12,894 nt of DNA from Elusimicrobiota bacterium (GTDB lineage Bacteria > Elusimicrobiota > Elusimicrobia > UBA1565 > UBA9628): positions 1 to 12,894 of the forward strand of contig JAGWJU010000019.1 in NCBI GenBank assembly GCA_028865585.1, written 5' to 3'. The notes under the pieces were generated by a model that was not told the origin of the DNA, searched no databases, and saw only the letters and a list, made by a program, of their open reading frames with translations. Each line of letters starts with the position of its first letter. Within the stretch, counting starts at the first letter, position 1. Below are positions 1-7,269 of this stretch, piece by piece. The translations under genes were made by a program, and so were the position numbers.

Positions 1-1721
1 AACGTTTCGAGATCATCATTAATCAGGCGAACCTGCCGGGGGCGCTTTCACCCAAGGAGGTCGACCGATTTTTCGGCACCATGAACAAGCGCGTGCTGGC
101 CTACATGCCTTGGGAGGACCTTCTGCCGGAGTGCGCCAACACCCAAAAAATCCTGGTCGTCGAGTCCCTGCAAAGCGAGTGGGTCAAGCAGCTGCGCCTG
201 GTCCTGGGCCGCACGCTCCAGGTCCAGCCCGGCCTCAAGAGCTGGGATTCCGCCGTCTCCGGACAGGAATTCGGCCAAGCCGCCGATTTCTTGTGGAAAG
301 CTCCTGCGGGCTCCTCCGGCGCCGAGACGGCTCCGGCCGCCGCCAAGCCTTCGTCCGTTCCCGCCGTCTCCGGGGCCGTCCCTCCGTTCTGGGACGAGCT
401 TAAGGGCAAGCTGCATAAAAACGTGGTCGCGGCGATGGAAACCGAACACGTGCGCATCTCGGACGATCAGAATCAGAACGAAGAGAACCGGACCAAGGTG
501 GCCTCCATTATCGAGGCGCTCATGCAGAAGGAGCGCAACCTGCCGCTTTCCCGCGCTCAAAGAGAGCAGTTCATCAGCGAGCTGGTCGACGAAATCCTGG
601 GCTTGGGACCGCTGCAGTCCCTGCTGCGCGACCCCAGCGTGAACGAAATCATGGTCATCGCGGCGGACAAGATTTACATCGAGCGGCAGGGGCAGTTGGT
701 GCTTTTGCCCATGCGCTTTCGCAACGACGAGCAGGTGATCCAGGTCATCAAGCGCATCGTGGCGCCCGTCGGACGCCGCATCGACGAGTCCGTGCCGCTG
801 GTGGATGCGCGCTTGAAGGACGGCTCCCGCGTCAATGCCATCATCGCTCCGCTTGCGGTTTCCGGCCCGACGTTGACTATCCGGCGCTTCTCCGCCAAGC
901 CCTACACGCCCAACCAGCTCGTTTCCTTCGGATCCTGCAATCAGGATATGATTGATTTCCTGGAAAAATGCGTTTTATTGAGAAAAAACGTCATTATTTC
1001 GGGCGGAACGGGTACCGGAAAAACCACCTTCCTTAATATGCTTTCCAACTATATTCCGGATGGGGAACGCATCATCACGGTCGAGGACACCGCCGAACTG
1101 CGCCTGGCCAAGCAGCACTGGGTCCGATTGGAAGGCCGTCCGGCCAACATCGAGGGCAAGGGCGAGGTGAATATCCGCGACTTGGTCAAAAACTGCCTGC
1201 GCATGCGCCCGGACCGCATCGTGGTCGGCGAGTGCCGCGGCGGCGAGGCTCTGGACATGCTTCAGGCCATGAACACGGGCCACGAGGGGAGCCTCACCAC
1301 GCTCCACGCCAACTCGCCCTCGGACGCCATCTCGCGCCTTTCGGCCATGTGCTTGATGGCGGGCTCGGAGCTTCCGATGTCCGTGCTGGTGGAGATGATC
1401 TCGAGCGCCGTCAACATTTTCATCCAGCTGACCCGCTTTTCGGACGGCAAGCGCCGGGTCACCTACATCACCGAGGTGACGGGGCGCGAAGGCATGCAGA
1501 TCACCATGCGGGACATCTTCCGCTTTCATCAGACCACGGTCAACGAGCATGGCCAGAGCGTGGGCTATTTCTCCGGTTGCGGCTACATTCCCAGCTTCCA
1601 GGAAGAGTTCAAGCTCAAGGGCTTAAATGTGCCGCTTTCGGTGTATCGGGAAACCAAGCCCGGGGTTCCTGCCAAGCCGGCGGGCGTCGGCGGCCCCCAG
1701 GGCGGGGGGTTGCTCACGTGA
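1..1721 (+). CDS. cpaF: CpaE/TadZ-CpaF/TadA fusion, Tad pilus secretion ATPase (5' end outside window)
   Basis: This is the cytoplasmic motor ATPase of a Tad/Flp-type pilus system, which hydrolyses ATP to drive filament assembly. The frame is open from base 3 with no stop, so the ATG at 81 is probably internal. Residues before and after it (NQANLPGALSPKEV, then AYMPWEDLLPECANTQK) read like the C-terminal end of a MinD-like CpaE/TadZ domain. Numbering from the ATG at 81, an Ala/Pro/Ser-rich linker spans about 50-100. The CpaF N-terminal domain follows (EILGLGPLQSLL near 171), then Walker A GGTGTGKTT (308-316), the Asp box ITVEDTAEL, Walker B with VVGECRGGEA (E384), and the His box with H401 and LHANS (H409). 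All ATPase motifs look intact. The tail is Gly/Pro-rich. The stop overlaps the next start as GTGA. A CpaE-CpaF fusion is unusual, since the two are normally separate genes. The CpaF identity is very secure; the CpaE assignment rests on about 70 visible residues. Confidence 0.93.
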   Translation, partial: RFEIIINQANLPGALSPKEVDRFFGTMNKRVLAYMPWEDLLPECANTQKILVVESLQSEWVKQLRLVLGRTLQVQPGLKSWDSAVSGQEFGQAADFLWKAPAGSSGAETAPAAAKPSSVPAVSGAVPPFWDELKGKLHKNVVAAMETEHVRISDDQNQNEENRTKVASIIEALMQKERNLPLSRAQREQFISELVDEILGLGPLQSLLRDPSVNEIMVIAADKIYIERQGQLVLLPMRFRNDEQVIQVIKRIVAPVGRRIDESVPLVDARLKDGSRVNAIIAPLAVSGPTLTIRRFSAKPYTPNQLVSFGSCNQDMIDFLEKCVLLRKNVIISGGTGTGKTTFLNMLSNYIPDGERIITVEDTAELRLAKQHWVRLEGRPANIEGKGEVNIRDLVKNCLRMRPDRIVVGECRGGEALDMLQAMNTGHEGSLTTLHANSPSDAISRLSAMCLMAGSELPMSVLVEMISSAVNIFIQLTRFSDGKRRVTYITEVTGREGMQITMRDIFRFHQTTVNEHGQSVGYFSGCGYIPSFQEEFKLKGLNVPLSVYRETKPGVPAKPAGVGGPQGGGLLT

Positions 1722-3331
1722 GGCCGCGCTTTTTGAAGCCGGCCGCCGTTCTGGCCGCGCTCGCGCTGGCTCCCGCGTTGTGCGCGGCCCAAGAAATCTT
1801 CAGCCGCAAGGACATCAAGTACCTCGTGGGCCAGCAGAGCGGCGCCGAACTGCACATGCAGGAGTTCTACCACTATTTCAGCGCCAACCGGGATCCGGCC
1901 CTGCAGACGCCCGCCTGGATCGACCGCATCCTCTCCGCCATGCTCAGCCATCCGGTCTGGAACGATCCCGCGCAGGGCGTCCTCAACGAGGCGGACCTTT
2001 GGCAGGCCCCGGTGGCCGTGCTCTACACATTCTACGAGACGACGCGCAAGGCCCTGCCGCCCTCCGACGGCGGCGAAATGCTCTCTCCAACGGCGCTGAT
2101 CAGCGATTACGCGGACGAGCACGTGCGCATGGAGATGGCCATCGACAGGCTCTACCGCGCCCATTTGGACGATTCGCTGGAAGGCCGCGGCCGTCCGCTC
2201 TTGGCCGATCTGCGGCTCATTGATTCGGAAATGGGCGCCATGCTCGACTCCCTGGCCTCCGCTCCGAACCCTCCCGTGGCCGTGGATTTGGCGGCGATGG
2301 AGAAAAACGGCCGGACCGCGGCCGTTCCCGCCCTGCCCCCGCAGCTCGTGCGTTATCGGCGGGCCGTCATGGCGATTGCCGCGCTCAGCAACGACGCGTA
2401 CAACATCCTGCACCAGCCGCCGCGCGGGTTTTCCGCTTTGGCTTTGGAAGGCAAGCGCGCGCCGGCGAACAACGCCCTTCCCTATCTGCTGTCGATTCTG
2501 GGCATCCTGATGATGTTCGCGGCGGGCTACTTGTTCGGGATGAAGAACGAGAAGTCCTTGGACGAATGGATCGCGCGCTATAAGGCCAAGGCCAAGGATT
2601 GGACCCGCGAGTACGAGCGCCAGTTCCTGGTCATCAAAGTCAATTATCTCGTGGGCGGACCCATCGCGCTGGGCGCTTTGGTGGGGCTTTTCACGCTCAA
2701 TATTTGGGGCTTCCTGATCTTCACGGGCTTCGGCGTCTACGCCGGCTTGTCCCTGCCCGGATGGCTTCTGCGCAACTTGAGATTCCGCCGGGCGAGCAAG
2801 TGCGAAAAGCAGCTCATGGACACCATCATTTTGATGTCCAACGGGCTAAAGTCCGGCATCGACTTGGTGCAGTGCCTGGAGCTGGTCCAGAAGGACATGC
2901 AGCCGCCTATTTCCGAGGAGTTCGGGCTCTGCTTGAAGAATTACCAATTGGGCACTCCGCTGGAAAAGGCGCTGGAGGGCATCCAGGAGCGCGTGCCGAG
3001 CTATCTCTTGTCCTATCTCATCAAGTCCGTGGTCATCCAGCGCTCGGTCGGCGGAAACCTGACCAAGATTTTCGACCGCATCGTTGAAATCATCCGCGAG
3101 GAGTCGAAACTCGTCGAGAAGACCGCGGCCATGACCGCCCAGCAGCGCATCCAGGGCATCGTCGTGGGCATCATGCCCTGGGTCATGCTCATCATCATGT
3201 TCTTGTTCCAGCCCGGGCCCATGGAGAGCTTCTATTTCAGGCCTTTGGGCGTGGGCATCCTGCTTTTCTGCACGGTCTGGATCGGCATCGGCATGAAGAT
3301 CATCAACAGCCTGGGAGACATCAAGATATGA
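1718..3331 (+). CDS. tadB: TadB-like inner-membrane platform protein with a secreted N-terminal domain
   Basis: This 537-residue protein is an inner-membrane platform component of the Tad machine, partner of the CpaF ATPase and TadC. I chose the GTG at 1718, overlapping the previous stop, because it gives a clean signal peptide (basic RPRFLK, Ala/Leu core, likely cleavage after CAA at residue 24). A longer frame upstream is only a shadow of cpaF. Residues 25-253 form a mostly helical, probably periplasmic domain that I do not recognise. A membrane helix follows at about 254-275, then a charged cytoplasmic stretch, two helices at about 308-355, and the type II secretion F domain from about 362 (QLMDTIILMSNGLKSG, then EEFG, ERVPSYLLSYL and SVGGNL). 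Two more helices close the protein. Usual TadB is about 300 residues, so the N-terminal domain is the odd feature. It overlaps tadC as ATGA. TadB identity is strong; the role of the ectodomain is unknown. Confidence 0.9.
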   Translation: MRPRFLKPAAVLAALALAPALCAAQEIFSRKDIKYLVGQQSGAELHMQEFYHYFSANRDPALQTPAWIDRILSAMLSHPVWNDPAQGVLNEADLWQAPVAVLYTFYETTRKALPPSDGGEMLSPTALISDYADEHVRMEMAIDRLYRAHLDDSLEGRGRPLLADLRLIDSEMGAMLDSLASAPNPPVAVDLAAMEKNGRTAAVPALPPQLVRYRRAVMAIAALSNDAYNILHQPPRGFSALALEGKRAPANNALPYLLSILGILMMFAAGYLFGMKNEKSLDEWIARYKAKAKDWTREYERQFLVIKVNYLVGGPIALGALVGLFTLNIWGFLIFTGFGVYAGLSLPGWLLRNLRFRRASKCEKQLMDTIILMSNGLKSGIDLVQCLELVQKDMQPPISEEFGLCLKNYQLGTPLEKALEGIQERVPSYLLSYLIKSVVIQRSVGGNLTKIFDRIVEIIREESKLVEKTAAMTAQQRIQGIVVGIMPWVMLIIMFLFQPGPMESFYFRPLGVGILLFCTVWIGIGMKIINSLGDIKI

Positions 3332-4227
3332 GCGGCTCCTGGATGCGTTATTTCCTCACGCTTCTGGCGGCCGTCAGCGCCTGGGGGTTCTTCACGGGCC
3401 TGCGCAACTGGCTCAGCCCCGAGCCCGACGCGGCCGCGACCGACTTGACTCAGTTGACCAAGAAGGACATCAACGTCTCGACGGTCTTCGGCCGCATCAA
3501 CCCCAAGGGCTCCGTCGTCGATCGCCTGGACTACCTGCTCATTAAGATTCCCGGCCTGGAGCCTAAACTTGAGGAAATGCACCAGCTTTTGGGGCGGCCC
3601 AAGAAGCCCTCCGCGCTCAACATCCTGCACTTGAAGGAGCTTTGCGCGCTCGCTTTCGGCGCGGCGGCGTGGTTCGGGACGAGCTCCGTCGTGATTTCCG
3701 TCGCGCTCATGGGCCTGGGCTTCGTTTTTCCGGACGTCTTCATCAACCGCAAAATCCGGGAGCGGCAGTCCCAAATCCTGGGAGATTTCCCGCCTCTGGT
3801 GGACTTGGCCGCGCTGACGCTGGAAGCCGGCCTCGACTACTTGACCGCCTTCGACCGCATCATCAAGAGCTCGGCCAAGAGGGGGCCGCTGGAGATGGAG
3901 ATCGGCACCATGCTCGACGAGGTGTCCCTGGGCTACTCGCGGCGCGACGCCCTGACGCGATTCGCGCGGCGCACGGGCATCCAGGAAATCCGCTCCTTCG
4001 TGAGCCTGATCATCCAGTCGGACGAGTTGGGCACGAGCCTGGTCGATTTGCTGCGCAACTACGCCGCCGACATGCGCTTTAGGCGCCTCTCCCGCGCCGA
4101 GAAACTGGCCGCGCAGGCCTCGACCAAAATGCTGATCCCGCTCATCATCTTCATTTTTCCGACGGTGTTCATCATGATGCTCTCGCCCATGATCAAATCC
4201 CTCATCAGCGGAGGCCTGGGTTTCTGA
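3328..4227 (+). CDS. tadC: TadC-like inner-membrane platform protein
   Basis: This 299-residue protein is the second platform protein of the Tad system and is thought to pair with TadB around the ATPase. It has an N-terminal membrane helix (about 7-24), a soluble stretch, a hydrophobic pair at about 103-137, the type II secretion F domain at about 149-265 and a last hydrophobic helix at 268-291. Diagnostic TadC-like strings are DFPPLVDLAALTLEAGLDY, the run IRSFVSLIIQSDELGTSL, and AEKLAAQASTKMLIPL before the terminal helix. Length and layout match the family. The start overlaps the tadB stop (ATGA), with GGGAG 10 bases upstream as a ribosome site. The stop overlaps the next start as TGATG. The tight overlaps indicate one translationally coupled unit with cpaF and tadB. 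I see no missing parts. Confidence 0.93.
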   Translation: MSGSWMRYFLTLLAAVSAWGFFTGLRNWLSPEPDAAATDLTQLTKKDINVSTVFGRINPKGSVVDRLDYLLIKIPGLEPKLEEMHQLLGRPKKPSALNILHLKELCALAFGAAAWFGTSSVVISVALMGLGFVFPDVFINRKIRERQSQILGDFPPLVDLAALTLEAGLDYLTAFDRIIKSSAKRGPLEMEIGTMLDEVSLGYSRRDALTRFARRTGIQEIRSFVSLIIQSDELGTSLVDLLRNYAADMRFRRLSRAEKLAAQASTKMLIPLIIFIFPTVFIMMLSPMIKSLISGGLGF

Positions 4228-5603
4228 TGCGCGCGCGGATGCGTCGTCTGGCCGTCGTCTGCGCCGCGGCGGCGTTCGCGGCGGCCGTTTTACCGCGCGG
4301 CGCCCGGGCCCAGGGCGTGAAGGGCGATCCCCACGATTTGGGAAGCCTGTTCCTGGATTTGTCGAAAACCCAGTTGGGGACGATCAGCTCCGACAATGAG
4401 AAAAAAGAGTACCTCCAGACCGTCAAGCTGGAGGAGGATCGCATCACCCAAAGCGCCCTGCACATCGTCTATCAGAACGCTTACGATTTGTACCGGAAGG
4501 GCGACTATAACGGGGCCAAGTCGCTCACCGGCGAGATTCTCTCCATCGATCCTTATTACAGCGACGCCTTCATGCTGCAGAAGGCGTCGACGGAGCTCAA
4601 CGGCAGCTCCAGACCGCTTTATTCCCAGCATCAGCTCGTGGAGGACAAGTTCCAGCAGGGCATGGAGCTCTACCGGCAGGGGCGGCTCACCGAGGCGGAG
4701 GAGCAGTGGAGCGAGGCGACCAAGCTGTCTCCCTGGAATTTCAAGGCCCGTTACTGGCTCGATCGGGTGCGGGAAGATTTGGCCCGGCAGCATTTCCTTC
4801 GGGGGGAGGAGGCCTACCGTCAGCGCCGTCTGCAGGACGCCTTGAACCAGTGGTACGCCGCCTTGGTCCTTAAGTCCGATTACCCCGGATTGGTCGCCGA
4901 CATCGCCCAGGCGGAATCCCGCTTGCGCGAGCAGGAGGCCAACCGGAAACTCGAAGACGCCCTGCAGCTCTACGGCCAGGGCCGAATCGAGGAAGCCTTG
5001 AAAAAGATCGACGAGGTCCTGCAGTACGGGCCCGGGGACGAAAAAGCGCGCAAGCTCATGATGGAGCTTCGCTCCGAGATGGCCCAGCAGCACGCTTCCC
5101 TGGGACGCCAGCTCTACGACGCCGGGCGCTACGACGAGGCCGTCGCGGAGTGGAAGAAGGCGGAAAGTTACGGCTACGACCCGGCCATCGCCACGCAGCT
5201 CATCGAGAGGGCTCACGAGGGCATCCGGGAGGCGGCGCTGGCCAAAGCCGAGGCCAAGAAAGCCACCCAGGAAAGAGCCGTGCGCGCCAAGGAAGAAGCC
5301 CGGAAAAAGGCCGAGGCTGCCGCCGCCGCCGCCGCGAAACAGAAGCAGGAGCAGCAGCAGGCAGCCCAGCAGCAGGCGCAGCAGCAAGCCGCGCCCGCGG
5401 CGCCGCAGGCGTCCGGGCAGATTTCCGCGGAAGCCAGGCATGCCTCGGAGCAGCACTACATCTCCGGCATGATTTACTACAACGAGGGCAATTACGAGAA
5501 AGCGCGCCAGGAGTTCTCGGTCGCCAAGGAGCTTGATCCCAATAATTCCGACGCCGAGGTGGGTCTGGAGCGCGTGCAGCAGATCTTCGGCGGCGGGCCC
5601 TGA
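4227..5603 (+). CDS. Secreted TPR-repeat protein of the Tad cluster (possible TadD analogue)
   Basis: This 458-residue protein has a signal peptide (MRARMRRLAVV, Ala-rich core, cleavage after ARA at residue 28), so it should lie outside the inner membrane. There is no lipobox cysteine at the cleavage site, unlike classical TadD lipoproteins. I count about six TPR-like helical pairs, near 79-112, 138-171, 186-219, 240-270, 288-316 and 405-438. The clearest are the third, with AYRQRRLQDALNQWYAAL, and the last, with YYNEGNYEKARQEFSVAKEL. Between the fifth and sixth lies a charged Ala/Lys/Glu stretch (335-372), then a Gln/Ala tract (373-400), likely a coiled coil and flexible spacer. TPR proteins act as scaffolds for protein contacts. 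Position directly after tadC, with a 1-base overlap, suggests a pilus assembly or pilotin-like scaffold role. That role is inferred from context; TPRs alone do not give function. Confidence 0.85.
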   Translation: MRARMRRLAVVCAAAAFAAAVLPRGARAQGVKGDPHDLGSLFLDLSKTQLGTISSDNEKKEYLQTVKLEEDRITQSALHIVYQNAYDLYRKGDYNGAKSLTGEILSIDPYYSDAFMLQKASTELNGSSRPLYSQHQLVEDKFQQGMELYRQGRLTEAEEQWSEATKLSPWNFKARYWLDRVREDLARQHFLRGEEAYRQRRLQDALNQWYAALVLKSDYPGLVADIAQAESRLREQEANRKLEDALQLYGQGRIEEALKKIDEVLQYGPGDEKARKLMMELRSEMAQQHASLGRQLYDAGRYDEAVAEWKKAESYGYDPAIATQLIERAHEGIREAALAKAEAKKATQERAVRAKEEARKKAEAAAAAAAKQKQEQQQAAQQQAQQQAAPAAPQASGQISAEARHASEQHYISGMIYYNEGNYEKARQEFSVAKELDPNNSDAEVGLERVQQIFGGGP

Positions 5604-5618
5604 CCGGGGGTTTTCGCC

Positions 5619-6743
5619 ATGCGTCTGAGCGCCAAGTGGATCCTGTGGTTTTCCGGCATCAGCCTCTATGCCGCCATCCTGGGCGGCTTCGTGGCCTACG
5701 GGCTTTTCCAGCAGGTTTTCAAGCAGAAGCTCGTCCAGGATACGGTGGATATGGCCCGCCTGTACGCGCCCATCCTGACCAAGGGCCTGGCGCGCAACGA
5801 GGAGGCGATTTCCTTCAACGAGCTCGACGTCATCACCAAAATGGCGCATGACGAGCGCATCGCGGATCTCCTCTACCTCAATAAGTACGGCGAGGTGCGC
5901 TGGTACAAAGACGCGACCAAGATCGCGATGACCTGGGGGGACTTTACAAAACAAGTGTCTCTGCCCACGGACGCCATTCAGGAGGCGTTGGTCGCCAAGG
6001 AGCCGGTGCAGATCCCGGTTCCGGATTCCACGCTGCTCGACATCGCGATTCCGCTCTCTTCCAACGGCGAGGTTTTGGGCGTGCTGGACATGCAGGTCGA
6101 TCAAAAGGGCGCTTTCGACGTCATCTCCGCGGACATGCGCAAATACGCGGCCGTGGCGTTGGTGGTCATGGCCGTTTTGGGGTTCTGCCTCTATTTTTTC
6201 CTCCACCATTTCGTCATTTCCCCGCTTTTGGATCTGCGCGACGGCGTCGAATCGATTTCTTTCCGGACCCTGGAGGTCAAGTTCCCGCCCCGCCAGGACG
6301 AGATCGGCGAGGTGGCCGCGGCCCTGGGCGTGTTTTTGTCCAAGGTCAAGACCGAACTCGCGCAGAGTTCGGTCCGCGACAAGCGGCGCGCCGAGGCGGA
6401 AAACCACTGGTGGCAGGCCATTCTGACGGCGGTCATCTCCAAGGACAGCCGCGCCATCGTGGTGGACGAGGACAACGCCGTTCTTTTCACCAATTTCCCC
6501 ATTCCCAACGTCTCTCCGGCGGGGCCCGGCCGCCTGCACCTCTTGGACGTCATCGACACGCAGCAGCAGGAGGTGCTCCGCATGGTGGGGACCGCCTTGG
6601 AGCAGCCCAATCGCATCGTGGAGGGGGACACCGTCTTTCGCGGCGAGAGCTGCCACGTCAAGGCCATCCACCTGCAAAGCGAGGGGGAAAGCCGGCGCAC
6701 CCTCATCATTCTCGACCCCAAACGCATCGGCCTGCACGTTTAG
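5619..6743 (+). CDS. Membrane HAMP-domain sensor protein with C-terminal PAS-like domain and no output enzyme
   Basis: This 374-residue protein has a membrane helix at about 8-30, an extracytoplasmic domain at 31-174, a second helix at about 176-196, a HAMP domain at about 197-247 (P202, with DEIGEV at 227-232), a short charged linker and a C-terminal domain at about 262-366. The extracytoplasmic part has a Cache-like look: DLLYLNKYGEVRW, then IAIPLSSNGEVLGVLDMQV. The C-terminal part reads like a PAS fold (AIVVDEDNAVLFTNF, then a closing TLIILDP strand). There is no histidine-kinase, GGDEF or methyl-accepting region, so this is a sensor without an obvious output; it may pass signals by contact with a separate kinase. 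It starts 15 bases after the TPR gene with a poor ribosome site (GGGGG), so it is probably in the same transcript. HAMP and topology are confident; PAS is moderate. Confidence 0.82.
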   Translation: MRLSAKWILWFSGISLYAAILGGFVAYGLFQQVFKQKLVQDTVDMARLYAPILTKGLARNEEAISFNELDVITKMAHDERIADLLYLNKYGEVRWYKDATKIAMTWGDFTKQVSLPTDAIQEALVAKEPVQIPVPDSTLLDIAIPLSSNGEVLGVLDMQVDQKGAFDVISADMRKYAAVALVVMAVLGFCLYFFLHHFVISPLLDLRDGVESISFRTLEVKFPPRQDEIGEVAAALGVFLSKVKTELAQSSVRDKRRAEAENHWWQAILTAVISKDSRAIVVDEDNAVLFTNFPIPNVSPAGPGRLHLLDVIDTQQQEVLRMVGTALEQPNRIVEGDTVFRGESCHVKAIHLQSEGESRRTLIILDPKRIGLHV

Positions 6744-6751
6744 GCCTCTGC

Positions 6752-6780
6752 TTGCGTTTTGCTCTTAGTTCTGTTAATCT
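6752..6780 (+). promoter_or_regulatory. Possible sigma70-type promoter before the small membrane protein
   Basis: The gap between 6744 and 6825 is AT-richer than its surroundings. TTGCGT (6752-6757) and TAATCT (6775-6780) sit 17 bases apart, each matching three of six consensus bases; GTTAAT at 6773-6778 is an alternative -10. A short GC-rich inverted repeat, GCCGC (6791-6795) with GCGGC (6807-6811), lies just before the ribosome site. The match is weak, so this is only a candidate for a separate start of transcription for the signalling genes. Confidence 0.3.
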
Positions 6781-6812
6781 TTCCTCGGTAGCCGCGCGGA
6801 GCCGGGGCGGCG

Positions 6813-6818
6813 AAGGAG
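6813..6818 (+). promoter_or_regulatory. Ribosome binding site AAGGAG that fixes the start at 6826
   Basis: AAGGAG lies 7 bases before the ATG at 6826 but only 1 base before the in-frame GTG at 6820. The spacing favours the ATG. Confidence 0.75.
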
Positions 6819-6825
6819 CGTGCTT

Positions 6826-7266
6826 ATGAACTATCAGGTCAAGCGCTTGAATCCGTATTGGATCGTCCATCCGATGATCCCCACCGCCGTGGCCATCGGC
6901 GTCATCTGCGGCGCCGTCGGCTTCCTTAAAGAGCAGTCGGTCATCATGATCATCGGCGGCGTCATCGCGAGCGCGGCGCTTGTTGCGGCCGTCCGGCCCG
7001 TTTTTTCGGCCCTGCTGGGAACCCTGGGGCTTTTGGGCGGCCTCTTGACCTTCGTGATCATCCCCAATTCCGGGGCCGCGGAGATGGGGCTGGCCCTGCG
7101 GCTTCTCTCGGCGCTTCTTTTCGCCGCGTTCTACATGGTCCTCATGGACGCCTTGGTCTTGGTCGTATGCGTGCTCTACAACTTCTTCTCGGGAGCCGTG
7201 GGGCTCTCCGGCTTGACGCTCGAGCTTGGGGAAGCCGCGGAGACCGAGGGAGGCCCCGAAGCCTAG
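6826..7266 (+). CDS. Small integral membrane protein of unknown function
   Basis: This 146-residue protein starts at the ATG at 6826, chosen by the AAGGAG spacing. I do not recognise a family. It has a short basic N-terminus (MNYQVKRLNPYW), then about four hydrophobic segments, near residues 16-33, 38-57, 61-79 and 87-122. The last is long enough to be two helices with a short turn. The C-terminus is short and acidic (ELGEAAETEGGPEA). The helices are rich in Gly and Ala, and I see no catalytic motif or charged residue cluster inside the membrane. It lies between a membrane sensor gene and an OmpR-type regulator gene whose start is 3 bases after its stop, so it is probably co-transcribed with the regulator. 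It could be a small accessory of the signalling proteins, but nothing in the sequence proves this. Confidence 0.75.
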   Translation: MNYQVKRLNPYWIVHPMIPTAVAIGVICGAVGFLKEQSVIMIIGGVIASAALVAAVRPVFSALLGTLGLLGGLLTFVIIPNSGAAEMGLALRLLSALLFAAFYMVLMDALVLVVCVLYNFFSGAVGLSGLTLELGEAAETEGGPEA

Positions 7267-7269
7267 TTC

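Noticed and set aside
81..83. ATG at 81 as the true start of the CpaF gene
   Set aside because: The frame upstream is open to the window edge and reads as conserved CpaE/TadZ-like protein, although AAGGAGG at 54-60 lies some 20 bases before the ATG, too far for a good ribosome site.
1232..1717. Upstream extension of the TadB frame to an ATG at 1232
   Set aside because: This part overlaps the CpaF catalytic region out of frame and is His/Arg/Gly-rich. The GTG at 1718 gives a signal peptide and a typical stop/start overlap.
1778..1792. Lipobox at the TadB signal peptide (PALC)
   Set aside because: The residue before Cys is Leu rather than Gly, Ala or Ser and position -3 is Pro, so ordinary signal peptidase cleavage after CAA is more likely.
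5349..5390. CAG-rich microsatellite-like repeat
   Set aside because: The repeat is imperfect and stays in frame as a Gln/Ala tract, so it is explained by protein low complexity rather than a separate DNA element.
4290..6737. Very long open frame of 815 codons on the minus strand across the TPR and HAMP genes
   Set aside because: It spans two well-supported genes on the opposite strand and shows no recognisable domain. Its Leu/Gly/Arg-rich content is typical of antisense shadows in GC-rich DNA.
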